Source: Caldovatus aquaticus (GTDB lineage: Bacteria; Pseudomonadota; Alphaproteobacteria; Acetobacterales; Acetobacteraceae). From it: a stretch of 64,000 bases of DNA. The stretch covers positions 17,421-81,420 of the forward strand of contig NZ_JAHZUY010000012.1 in NCBI RefSeq assembly GCF_019458025.1. The letters are read 5' to 3'. How positions within the stretch are numbered: the stretch's first letter is position 1; every line of letters starts with the position of its first letter. Below are positions 47,531-55,357 of this stretch, piece after piece. Made by a program: the position numbers and the translations under genes. Under the pieces are notes generated by a model that had not been told where the DNA came from, searched no databases, and saw only the letters and a program-made list of their open reading frames with translations.

Positions 47531-47976
47531 GCGACCCGCCCCTGCCCCGCTCCCTGCCCGCGCATGCGCGCATCAGGGGCGCTCCGCCCCGCCGGCGGCA
47601 AGCGCCCCAGGCCGTGTTCACGGAGCTCTCGCCCTGAAATCACGCTTCGCCCCGCCGCCCTCCGGCGGCGCTTGCGCGCCCCCGCGCATCGGACAGGGCT
47701 GGGGTGCGCTCGCCGGCCCGCGGATCGGCACCGGCGGGCGCACCGCCGGCTGGCGGGGCGGCGCGCCCGGACAGGCCGGAGCCCGCGCCCCGCCCGGTCC
47801 GGCCCGCGGCAGACCCGCAGCGCCGCGGCGCCGGCCAGAACGGCTCCTCCCGTCCCGCGCCCGCCGCGATGCTCCGCAGGCCGGCCGCGCGCGGCGCGAG
47901 CGGACGGCAGAACCGCCCGGCGGTGCCGGACACCGCCCCCTTCCCGCACGGCGGCGCGGAAGGGGAGGGGCGCGCC
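47531..47976. other. intergenic region, no gene recognised
   Basis: About 446 bases between the hybrid kinase start and the LysR stop, both on the minus strand. Short open frames in it are Arg/Ala/Pro-rich and lack ribosome-binding sites or family resemblance. A GGCGC/GCGCC pair brackets 47578-47609 loosely. It should contain the kinase promoter, but none is convincing by eye. Its length would also allow a missed N-terminal kinase extension, but I see none in frame. Confidence 0.4.
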
Positions 47977-48891
47977 TCACGCCCCGGCGGCGGCCTCCCG
48001 CAGCACCCAGTCGCGGAACGCGCGGGCCGCCGGCGTCAGGCCGGGTCCCGGCCGCGTCACGACGTAGTAGGCGAAGCGCGAGGGCCAGGGCAGGTCGAGC
48101 GCGACGGCGAGCCGCCCCGCGGCGATCTCGTCGGCGGCGTGGACGTCGGCGACCAGCGCCAGGCCCTGGCCGGCGACGGCGGCCCGCACCAGCAGGTGGT
48201 CGTCCGCGAAGCGCGGGCCGCGGGCGGCGCGGCCCTCCGGGTCCCCGACCCCGTGCGCCCGCAGCCAGAGCGTCCAGTCGGCCCCCTCGCCGTCCTGCAG
48301 CAGCGGATGGCGCAGCACGTCCGCCGGGACGCGCAGCGGCGGGCCGGCGGCGAGCAGCGCCGGGCTGCCCACCGGCAGCAGACGGGGGGCGAGGAAGCGC
48401 ACCGCCTCCAGCCCGGGGTAGTCGCCGAGGCCATGGCGGAGCGCCACGTCCGCGCTGCCGGGGCCGCGCCCGACCTCGACCAGCGCGGCGGTGGTCTCGA
48501 CGCGCACCTCGATGCCCGGATGCAGGGCGGCGAAGCGCCCGAGCCGCGGCACCAGCCACCCCGCCGCGAAGGAGGCGCAGGTGCTGACCACCACCCGCTG
48601 CGCGCGGCGCCGCCCGCCCCTCGCCCCTTCGGCGGCCGCCACCGCCTCCTCGATCCGCCCGAACGCCTCCGTCAGCGGCCCGAGCAGGCGCCGCCCCGCC
48701 GGGGTGAGGCGGACCTCGCGGTTGCGGCGCTCGAACAGGGCGACGCCGAGGCGCCGTTCCAGCGCCTTCACCTGCTGGCTCACCGCGCCCGGCGTCACGC
48801 CGAGCGTCTCCGCCGCCTGCTTCATGCTGCCGAGGCGGCCGGCCGCGGCGAAGGCGCGCAGCGCGGACAGCGGCAGGGGCGGGCGGGGCAT
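47977..48891 (-). CDS. LysR-family regulator (GcvA-like)
   Basis: A 304-residue LysR-type regulator. The helix-turn-helix is at residues 8-65 (SALRAFAAAGRLGSMKQAAE, then VTPGAVSQQVKALERRLG), and the effector-binding domain follows from about residue 95. The GcvA-like subgroup is suggested by PLPLSALRAFAAAG and the WLVPRLGRF segment. It is divergent from the MFS transporter; the palindrome at 48901-48913 lies nine bases before its start, so autoregulation and control of the transporter are likely. Confidence 0.92.
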   Translation of the reverse strand: MPRPPLPLSALRAFAAAGRLGSMKQAAETLGVTPGAVSQQVKALERRLGVALFERRNREVRLTPAGRRLLGPLTEAFGRIEEAVAAAEGARGGRRRAQRVVVSTCASFAAGWLVPRLGRFAALHPGIEVRVETTAALVEVGRGPGSADVALRHGLGDYPGLEAVRFLAPRLLPVGSPALLAAGPPLRVPADVLRHPLLQDGEGADWTLWLRAHGVGDPEGRAARGPRFADDHLLVRAAVAGQGLALVADVHAADEIAAGRLAVALDLPWPSRFAYYVVTRPGPGLTPAARAFRDWVLREAAAGA

Positions 48892-48900
48892 GGATTCAGC

Positions 48901-48913
48901 TTAGCGGGGCTAA
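48901..48913. promoter_or_regulatory. LysR-type T-N11-A palindrome
   Basis: TTAGCGGGGCTAA is a perfect five-base inverted repeat with a three-base centre and fits the T-N11-A LysR box exactly. It lies in the divergent region between the LysR regulator and the MFS transporter, nine bases from the regulator start. The AT-rich half-sites stand out against the GC-rich background. Confidence 0.55.
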
Positions 48914-49173
48914 ACCGACGCGCAAAGGAACTGGTTTGCCGCCGCCGCCCGCCGGCGCGAGCCTCGGGCCCGCCAGGAGAGGCCCGATCGCATGTCCGTC
49001 CGCTGCCTGTGCGTGTACCGTCGCCCCGGCCGGGTGCCGCCGCCCGGCGCGAGCGGGAGCGCCGGCCCGGCCTGCCGCGCGCCGCTCGCCGGCGGTGCGC
49101 CGGTCTTCGCCGGGCCGAGCGCCGCGGCCGCGGCGGCGGGCGCCGCATCGGAGCGGCGCGGGAGCGTCCGGGC

Positions 49174-50433
49174 ATGACGCGCGGCATCGTGCGGCGGGCC
49201 CCCGCGGCCGCCGGACCCTGGGCCATCGTCGGGATCGGGTTGCTGGCGCTCGCGGTGGCGTTCTCGGCGCGCGCCTCCCTCAGCCTGGCGATGCCGGCCT
49301 GGGCGGGCGAACTGGGATGGTCGCGCTCCTTCGTCTCGGCCGCCGCCGCGGCGGCGCTCGTCGTCATGGCCGGCGTCGCGCCCGTCGCCGGAGCGCTGGT
49401 GGACCGGCGCGGGCCGCGGGCGGCGCTGGCTGCGGGGCTGGGCGCGCTCGCCCTCGGGTGTGCCGGCGTGGCGGCGGCGTCGGAGGCGTGGCTGTTCCTC
49501 GCCGCCTATGCCGGCGTGGCGGCGCTCGGCTTCGCGCTGGTCGCGACCCATGTCGTCGCGACGGCCGTGGCGCAGGCGGACGCCCGCCAGCGGGGCCTGG
49601 CGACGGGCATCGCGACCTCCGGCGCCACCGGCGGGCAGTTCGTCGTCGTGCCGCTGGTGGCGGCGCTTCTCGCCGCGGCGGACTGGCGCTGGAGCTTCCT
49701 CGGGCTCGCGGCCGCGGCGGCGCTGCTCGGGGTGCTGGCGTGGCGCGCGCTTCCGTCGCGCGGCGCCGCGACGCGCGGCAGGGGGCGGAGCGGGCCCGGC
49801 GCCGACCTGCGCTACCTGCTCGCGCAGCCTGCGTTCCACCTGCTGTTCTGGAGCTTCCTGATCTGCGGCTTCACCACCACGGGGGCGATCGAGACGCACC
49901 TGCTGCCCTACGCCGCGCTTTGCGGCTTCGGGCCGGTGCCGAGCGCCGCCGCCTACGGCGTGCTCTCGCTGGTCAACGTGGCCGGCATGGTGCTGGCGGG
50001 CTGGCTCGCCGACCGGGTGAACCGCCCGCTGCTGCTCGCCGGCATCTACCTCGGCCGCGCGCTGGCGTTCCTGCTGCTGCTCCAGGTCGGCGCCAGCTAC
50101 GAGGCGCTGCTGCTGTTCGCGGTCGCCTTCGGCGCGGTGGACTACGCGACGGTGCCGGTGACGGCGAGCCTGGCGGCGAGCCATCTCGGCCTGCGCGTCA
50201 TGGGCCTCGCCATGGGACTGGTCTCGGCGGGGCACGCGGCGGGCGCCGCGGCGGGCGCGCTGCTCGGCGGCTGGCTGTTCGACCTGACCGGCGACTACGA
50301 CTGGCTGTGGCGCGGCTCGCTGCTGGCCGCGGCAGCCGCCGGCGGGCTCGTGGCGCTGATCCGCGAGGGCCACGCCGCCTGCGCCGCCGCCGCCCGGACC
50401 GCCGGGCAGGTCGCGGAAAACCCGTCGCGCTGA
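49174..50433 (+). CDS. MFS transporter
   Basis: A 419-residue major-facilitator protein with twelve hydrophobic helices. The loop 2-3 motif is GALVDRRGPRAALAAGLG, and the corresponding second-half loop is GWLADRVNRPLLLAGIYLG; the fold resembles oxalate/formate- or monocarboxylate-type antiporters (GLATGIATSGATGGQFV). GGAG precedes the ATG. It is divergent from a LysR regulator, the usual arrangement for a regulated efflux or uptake system. The substrate is unknown. Confidence 0.9.
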   Translation: MTRGIVRRAPAAAGPWAIVGIGLLALAVAFSARASLSLAMPAWAGELGWSRSFVSAAAAAALVVMAGVAPVAGALVDRRGPRAALAAGLGALALGCAGVAAASEAWLFLAAYAGVAALGFALVATHVVATAVAQADARQRGLATGIATSGATGGQFVVVPLVAALLAAADWRWSFLGLAAAAALLGVLAWRALPSRGAATRGRGRSGPGADLRYLLAQPAFHLLFWSFLICGFTTTGAIETHLLPYAALCGFGPVPSAAAYGVLSLVNVAGMVLAGWLADRVNRPLLLAGIYLGRALAFLLLLQVGASYEALLLFAVAFGAVDYATVPVTASLAASHLGLRVMGLAMGLVSAGHAAGAAAGALLGGWLFDLTGDYDWLWRGSLLAAAAAGGLVALIREGHAACAAAARTAGQVAENPSR

Positions 50434-50588
50434 CGGGAGCGCCGCGGCGCCCGGCGACGAGCGGCACGCGAGCGGCGCCGGCCGGAACGCAGCCCGACCG
50501 ATGCCCCCCGTCACGCGGCCGCGCCGGGCGCCGCGATGCGATCGCCGCGCCGTCCCGGCGTTCGCCATCGCCCCCCGCCCGCGGCCGA

Positions 50589-50616
50589 TTGTCTGGCGGC
50601 CCCCAGGGGCTAGACT
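50589..50616 (+). promoter_or_regulatory. putative promoter of tRNA-Leu
   Basis: TTGTCT at 50589-50594 and TAGACT at 50611-50616 are 16 bases apart, with the -10 box 23 bases before the mature tRNA. This gives a short leader as expected for a stable-RNA gene. The AT-rich hexamers are distinctive in this GC-rich region. Confidence 0.6.
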
Positions 50617-50639
50617 GCGCGCCACGCGGCCCGGCACCG

Positions 50640-50722
50640 GCCCCCGTGGCGGAACGGTAGACGCAGGCGACTCAAAATCGCTCGCCCGCGAGGGTGTGGG
50701 AGTTCGAATCTCCCCGGGGGCA
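50640..50722 (+). tRNA. tRNA-Leu (anticodon CAA)
   Basis: A class II tRNA. The acceptor stem GCCCCCG pairs fully with CGGGGGC (50715-50721), followed by discriminator A; the D-arm is GGCGGAACGGTAGACGC, the anticodon loop CTCAAAA gives CAA, and the T-arm is GGGAG TTCGAAT CTCCC. The extended variable arm (around GCCCGCGAGGGTGTG) is expected for leucine. CCA is not encoded. It reads UUG codons, which are rare in this GC-rich genome. A promoter precedes it and an intrinsic terminator follows. Confidence 0.96.
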
Positions 50723-50752
50723 CTCCCGCGCTGCGCGGGGCTGGGGGAGCGT

Positions 50753-50786
50753 CTTCGCCGGATGGGCGAAGCTTTCTTGTCTTTCT
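50753..50786 (+). terminator. intrinsic terminator after tRNA-Leu
   Basis: CTTCGCC (50753-50759), loop GGATG, GGCGAAG (50765-50771), then CTTTCTTGTCTTTCT. A seven-base perfect stem with a T-rich tract is a textbook Rho-independent terminator. The ATG at 50762 is inside its loop, which argues against using it as the start of the following gene. Confidence 0.75.
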
Positions 50787-50815
50787 CGCGGAATGCGTTA
50801 GGATCGCTGGCCGCC

Positions 50816-51796
50816 ATGCTGCCCAGCGCCCGCCTCGAGCCGCGCAGGGCAGGGCGCCAGCGGTTGCTTGCGGCCTGGGTGAGCGCACTCACGGCCTGGG
50901 CGGTCTCCGTCCTGCTGCTGCACGGGGACTACGCCGCCTCCCTCCGTCGGGAGGAGCAGCGGCTGGAATTCGCGGCGCTCGAGCGCGCCGCGGCGATGGC
51001 GGAGGCGGCCGGGCAGGCGCTGCAGCACGTCCTCGACGTCGCGGCCGGCCTGCACGCGCTGCTCCAGGCCCGCGAGCACCGCCTCCGCGCGGGCGACGCC
51101 GCCGGCGCCGCCGCCATCGAGGACCACCTGGCCGCCCTCGCCCGCCGCGGGGACTTCGCCGTGCAGGCGATCGCGGCGATCGGTCCGGACGGCACGCCGC
51201 GCCGGTCCGCCACCGCCCAGGCCCGGCGGGACGCTCCCGTCGCGCCGCCCGATCGCGGGCCCGTCGCCCTCCCTCGCGACGGCAGGCGCGGGCTGCACGT
51301 CGGCGCGCCGGAACCGGCCGACACCGGCGCCCTGCGCTGGCGCCTGCCCCTCGCGCGCCCGCTGGAGGACCCGGCCGGGCATTTCGCAGGCCTCGCGCTG
51401 GTCGCGTTCGATCCGCTCGAGCTGTCGGCCAGGCTCGGCGCCCTGCACGCCGGCGAGGGCGAGTCCTCCCTGGTGCTGCGCGTCGAGGACGGCGCGCTGC
51501 TCGCCCTCGGCGCGGCGGAGGAACGCCGCTTCCTCGGCGGCCGCCTGCCCGAGGAGGCGGCGCTGCTCCGGCTGCTGCACGCCGAGCGCGCCGGCAAGGC
51601 CCGGATCTGGAACCCTTTCACCGGCCGCGAGCTGCTCCTCGCCTACCGCCTGGTCCCGGACACGCCGCTGGCCGTCGCCTACGGCCTCGATGCGGAGCGG
51701 GAGCTGGCGCCGGTCCGCGCGCTGCGCCGCTCGGCCCAGGCGGCGATGGCCGTCACGGCGGTCGTGTCGCTGGCGGCGCTCCTGCTGGTGCTCTGA
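50816..51796 (+). CDS. membrane-anchored extracytoplasmic sensor domain protein without output domain
   Basis: A 326-residue protein of unknown family. One helix (LLAAWVSALTAWAVSVLLL) near the N-terminus and one at the very C-terminus (AAMAVTAVVSLAALLLVL) enclose a periplasmic region of about 260 residues that looks like a CHASE/dCache-type sensor (an N-terminal long helix EEQRLEFAALERAAAMAEA, then mixed strands with VQAIAAIGPDGTPRRS). Such domains normally feed a GGDEF, kinase or methyl-accepting module; here the protein ends after the second helix. ATG 50816 is preferred since the earlier ATG is within the tRNA terminator. Confidence 0.7.
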   Translation: MLPSARLEPRRAGRQRLLAAWVSALTAWAVSVLLLHGDYAASLRREEQRLEFAALERAAAMAEAAGQALQHVLDVAAGLHALLQAREHRLRAGDAAGAAAIEDHLAALARRGDFAVQAIAAIGPDGTPRRSATAQARRDAPVAPPDRGPVALPRDGRRGLHVGAPEPADTGALRWRLPLARPLEDPAGHFAGLALVAFDPLELSARLGALHAGEGESSLVLRVEDGALLALGAAEERRFLGGRLPEEAALLRLLHAERAGKARIWNPFTGRELLLAYRLVPDTPLAVAYGLDAERELAPVRALRRSAQAAMAVTAVVSLAALLLVL

Positions 51797-52066
51797 CGGA
51801 CCCTGCCGGGGCGCCTGGCGGCCCCGCCCCTTCCCGCCCCGCTCGCCAGGCGTTCCGCGCCGTGACGCGCACGCCGGGGCGGCCCGGGCGGGCCGCGGCG
51901 GGGCTGCCGGAACCGCCGGGTGCTTGCCATTCGCGCCGGATCGGGCAAAGACGCGCGCCGGCGGACCGGCCCGGCCGGGCCGTCGCCGGTCCGCCCGACC
52001 GCCGTCCGCCGCGTCGCGCCGCCCGCCCGTCCGCCGTCCGCCTCCACCGCACCGGAGTTCCGCGCC

Positions 52067-52357
52067 ATGTCCGCCGTCTTCGACCGCATCGCCGACATCA
52101 TCGCGGAGAACAGCGACGTCCCGCGCGAGAAGATCACGCCCGATTCGCACGTGATCGACGATCTCGGGATCGACAGCCTCGACTTCCTCGACATCGTCTT
52201 CGCCATCGACAAGGCGTTCGGCATCAAGGTGCCGGTCGAGCAGTGGACGCAGGAGGTGAACGCGGGCAACGCGCCGGCGGAGCAGTATTTCGTGATGAAG
52301 AACCTCGCCCAGCGCATCGAGGAGCTGGTCGCGGCCAGGCAGGCCCAGGGCGGCTGA
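52067..52357 (+). CDS. acpXL: acyl carrier protein AcpXL (very-long-chain fatty acid for lipid A)
   Basis: A 96-residue acyl carrier protein with the phosphopantetheine serine in [20 protein letters not shown] and the tail [15 protein letters not shown], which strongly resembles rhizobial AcpXL and not the housekeeping AcpP. AcpXL carries the C28-type (omega-1)-hydroxy acid during its synthesis and transfer to lipid A. The downstream gene order, a FabZ, two FabF, an alcohol dehydrogenase and an acyltransferase, is that of the rhizobial acpXL-lpxXL locus. A 270-base stretch without a gene precedes it and probably holds the promoter. Confidence 0.93.
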   Translation: MSAVFDRIADIIAENSDVPREKITPDSHVIDDLGIDSLDFLDIVFAIDKAFGIKVPVEQWTQEVNAGNAPAEQYFVMKNLAQRIEELVAARQAQGG

Positions 52358-52378
52358 GGACGCCCGAGGCGCGGCCCC

Positions 52379-52852
52379 GTGCGGCTCGAGTATTTCCAGA
52401 TGATCGACCGCGTCCGCGCCTGCGGCGGGGGCGCGATCACCGCGGAGGCGCGGGTCCCCGAGGCCTCCCCCGTGTTCGAGGGGCACTTTCCCGGCCACCC
52501 GCTGATGCCGGGCGTGCTGCTGGTGGAGGCCATGGCGCAGGCCTCGGGCTACCTGATCCTGGCGGCACAGGGCTTTGCGCGCATGCCCTTCCTCGCCGGG
52601 GTGCGCGAGGCGAAGCTGCGCCGCTTCGTCGCGCCCGGCATGGTGCTGACGGTGGAGGCGCGGCTGGTGCATGAGGGCTCGGGCTACGCGGTGACGGCGG
52701 CCAGCATCGTGGGCCCGGACGGCGGGCGGATCTGCGACGCGGAGCTGACGCTGCGCACGCTGCCCTTCCCCGCCCCGGAACTGGCCGCGGCGATGCGCGC
52801 GCGGGCGCAGGAGATCGGCCTGCCGGCGACGGCGGCGGGAGGTGTGGCGTGA
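52379..52852 (+). CDS. fabZXL: 3-hydroxyacyl-ACP dehydratase FabZ-like
   Basis: A 157-residue hotdog dehydratase. The active-site stretch FEGHFPGHPLMPGVLLVEAM contains the catalytic His and Glu of the FabZ/FabA group. It would dehydrate 3-hydroxyacyl chains on AcpXL during elongation. The GTG start is 21 bases after acpXL, and the stop overlaps the first ketosynthase by four bases. Naming follows the rhizobial locus because of synteny, not sequence alone. Confidence 0.88.
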   Translation: MRLEYFQMIDRVRACGGGAITAEARVPEASPVFEGHFPGHPLMPGVLLVEAMAQASGYLILAAQGFARMPFLAGVREAKLRRFVAPGMVLTVEARLVHEGSGYAVTAASIVGPDGGRICDAELTLRTLPFPAPELAAAMRARAQEIGLPATAAGGVA

Positions 52853-54057
52853 CGGCGCGGCGCGAGGTCTGGATCACCGGCATCGGCCTCGTCACCTCGC
52901 TCGGCGAGGGGGCGGAGGCGCACTGGGCGGCGCTGGCCGCGCCCGGCGGCGCGAAGCCGGTGCTGGACGAGACGAGCTTCGCCCCCTTCGCGGTGCATCC
53001 GCTGCCGGCGCTCGATCTCGACCGCCAGATCCCGAAGAAGGGCGACCAGCGGCAGATGGAGCCCTGGCAGCGCCTCGGCACCTACGCCGCGGGGCTTGCG
53101 ATCGACGACGCGCGGGCGCGGGCGCTGGTCGCCGACATGCACCTGGTGGTGGCCGCCGGCGGCGGCGAGCGCGACGTGGCGGTGGACGAGGCGGTGATCG
53201 CCGAGCTCGCCGGCGCGCCGCCCGAGGTCGCGGGGCCGCGGCTGAACGAGATCCTCGCGGCGAACCTGCGGCCGACGCTGTTCCTCGCCCAGCTTTCCAA
53301 CCTGCTCGCCGGCAACATCTCGATCGTGCACGGCGTGACCGGCTCCTCGCGCACCTTCATGGGCGAGGAGCAGGCGGCGGCGGACGCGGTGCGCATCGCG
53401 CATCTGCGCCTCGCCGAGGGGCGCGGCGAGATCGCGCTGGTGGGCGGCGCCTACGTCGCGCAGCGCTGGGACATGCTGCTGCTCTACGCCGCGGGCGGCG
53501 CGCTGTGGCGCGGCCCCTGGGCGCCGATCTCGGCGCGGGCGGCGCGCGGCGGGGGGTTCGTCGGCGGCGGCATGGCCGCCTTCCTGGTGCTGGAGACGGC
53601 GGAGCACGCGCGCGCGCGCGGCGCCCGGGGCCTCGCGCGCCTCGCCGGCGTGGCGACCGACGTGGCGCACCGCCGCGAGGGGGGCGGTGCGGCCGCGGTG
53701 GCGCGGGCGCTGTGGGACCGGCTCGCGCCCCGCTCGGGCGGCGGCCGGCTGGGCGTGATCTCCGGCGCCAGCGGGGCCGAGCCCGCGCTCGGCGAGGAGC
53801 GCGCCTTCCTTGCCGGGCTCGGCGCCGAGGGCGCGCTGGTCCGCACCCCGGGCTCGCTGCTCGGCCACGGCGTGGAGGCGAGCTTCCCGGCCCATCTCGC
53901 CCTCGGCGCGCTGGCGCTCGCGCGCGGCGGCTTCTACCCGCCGCTCGATCCCGGGCTCGACACGCCGGCGCCGGGGGATGCCGTGGACCGGGTGCTCGTC
54001 ACCGGCTTCGGCCAGTGGCGCGGCGAGGCGCTGGCGCTGCTGGAGCCGGCGGCATGA
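52849..54057 (+). CDS. fabF2XL: ketosynthase-like protein without active-site cysteine (FabF2XL position)
   Basis: A 402-residue protein with a thiolase-fold ketosynthase layout (ITGIGLVTSLGEGAEAHW at the start, SLLGHGVEASF for the second His loop) but degenerate catalytic residues. Where active FabF proteins have the nucleophilic Cys, it reads ISIVHGVTGSS (residues 157-167), and the whole protein contains no cysteine. The first His loop, NAHGTGTP in the next gene, is ISGASGAE. It probably forms a heterodimer with the intact ketosynthase, as chain-length factors do. GGGAGG precedes the GTG start; both ends overlap neighbours by four bases. Confidence 0.85.
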   Translation: MTARREVWITGIGLVTSLGEGAEAHWAALAAPGGAKPVLDETSFAPFAVHPLPALDLDRQIPKKGDQRQMEPWQRLGTYAAGLAIDDARARALVADMHLVVAAGGGERDVAVDEAVIAELAGAPPEVAGPRLNEILAANLRPTLFLAQLSNLLAGNISIVHGVTGSSRTFMGEEQAAADAVRIAHLRLAEGRGEIALVGGAYVAQRWDMLLLYAAGGALWRGPWAPISARAARGGGFVGGGMAAFLVLETAEHARARGARGLARLAGVATDVAHRREGGGAAAVARALWDRLAPRSGGGRLGVISGASGAEPALGEERAFLAGLGAEGALVRTPGSLLGHGVEASFPAHLALGALALARGGFYPPLDPGLDTPAPGDAVDRVLVTGFGQWRGEALALLEPAA

Positions 54058-55352
54058 ACGGCACGACCATGACGACCACGACGACACGCGACAGGCACGG
54101 CCGGCCCCTGGTCGCGGTGACCGGCATCGGCATCGTCACCTCGCTCGGCTGGGGCGTGGAGGCGAACTGGGCGGCGCTGACCGCGGGGCGGTCGGGCATC
54201 CGCCGCATCACCCGCTTCCCGACCGACCACCTCAAGACCACCATCGCCGGCCTGGTGCACCTGCCGGACGAGGCGCCGGGCGGCGAGTGCATCCCCTCCC
54301 CCGTCCGCGTCGAGCGCATGGCGGTCGCGGTGATCGCCGAGGCGCTGCAGAACGCGCGCATCGGCGACACGGGCCGCTTCCCGGGGCCGCTCTTCGTCGG
54401 CATGCCGCCGGTGGAGATGGAATGGCCGCAGCGCTTCGCGCTCGCCCGCGGCGCCAATGACGGCGCGCCGGGCTACCGCGGCCTCGTCGCCGCGGTCGAG
54501 GGCCGGCAGGACATCTACGAGACGGTGCTGTTCGGCGGCGTGGCCGAGCACCTCGCCGCGCGCTTCGGCACCCGCGGCGCGCCGATCAGCCTGACCACCG
54601 CCTGCGCCACCGGCGCCTCCGCGATCCAGCTCGGCGTCGAGGCGATCCAGCGCGGCGAGGCGGAGGCGGCGATCGCCCTCGGCGCCGACGGCTCGGTGCA
54701 GCCCGAGGCGCTGATCCGTTTCTCGCTGCTCTCCGCCCTCTCGATGCGCAACGAGGAGCCGGAGAAGGCGGCGCGGCCCTTCGACCGCACGCGCGACGGC
54801 TTCGTCATGGCCGAGGGCGCCGCGGCGCTGGTCCTGGAGAGCCTGGAGAGCGCGCGCGCCCGCGGCGCGCCGGTGCTCGGCCTGGTGCTCGGCTGCGGCG
54901 AGCGGGCGGATTCCTTCCACCGCACGCGCTCCAACCCCGACGGCAAGGCGATCATCGGCGCCATCCGCAACGCGCTGGCGGATGCCGGGCTGGCGCCCGG
55001 GGACATCGACTACGTCAACGCGCACGGCACCGGGACGCCGGAGAACGACAAGATGGAGCATCTCGGCATGCGCGCCGTGTTCGGCGACCGGCCGCCGCCC
55101 ATCTCCTCCAACAAGTCCATGATCGGCCACACCCTCTCCGCCGCCGGCGCGGTGGAGGCGGCGTTCAGCCTGCTCACCATCCGCGACCAGCTCCTGCCGC
55201 CGACGATCAATCACCGCGAGCCCGATCCGGCGATCCCGCTCGACGTGGTGCCGAACGAGGCGCGCCGGGCGCGGGTGCGGCACGTGCTCTCCAACTCCTT
55301 CGGCTTCGGCGGGCAGAACGTCTGCCTGGTGCTGGGCGAGCCGCCGGGCTGA
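54054..55352 (+). CDS. fabF1XL: beta-ketoacyl-ACP synthase II (FabF1XL)
   Basis: A 432-residue condensing enzyme with the complete Cys-His-His triad: Cys184 in TTACATGAS, His in NAHGTGTPENDK, and His in MIGHTLSAAGAVEAAF. It extends acyl-AcpXL by two carbons per cycle. The start overlaps the degenerate ketosynthase gene by four bases, implying equimolar synthesis of an alpha/beta pair. A short Thr-rich N-terminal extension precedes the fold. The name follows gene order in the rhizobial locus. Confidence 0.92.
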   Translation: MNGTTMTTTTTRDRHGRPLVAVTGIGIVTSLGWGVEANWAALTAGRSGIRRITRFPTDHLKTTIAGLVHLPDEAPGGECIPSPVRVERMAVAVIAEALQNARIGDTGRFPGPLFVGMPPVEMEWPQRFALARGANDGAPGYRGLVAAVEGRQDIYETVLFGGVAEHLAARFGTRGAPISLTTACATGASAIQLGVEAIQRGEAEAAIALGADGSVQPEALIRFSLLSALSMRNEEPEKAARPFDRTRDGFVMAEGAAALVLESLESARARGAPVLGLVLGCGERADSFHRTRSNPDGKAIIGAIRNALADAGLAPGDIDYVNAHGTGTPENDKMEHLGMRAVFGDRPPPISSNKSMIGHTLSAAGAVEAAFSLLTIRDQLLPPTINHREPDPAIPLDVVPNEARRARVRHVLSNSFGFGGQNVCLVLGEPPG

Positions 55353-55357
55353 GCGCC

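Noticed and set aside
47640..47933. A 97-codon frame between the kinase and LysR genes
   Set aside because: Arg/Gly/Ala-rich product with no ribosome-binding site, no family resemblance and unfavourable third-position composition.
50762..50815. Earlier ATG start for the sensor-domain protein
   Set aside because: It lies in the loop of the tRNA-Leu intrinsic terminator, so a transcript including it is improbable.
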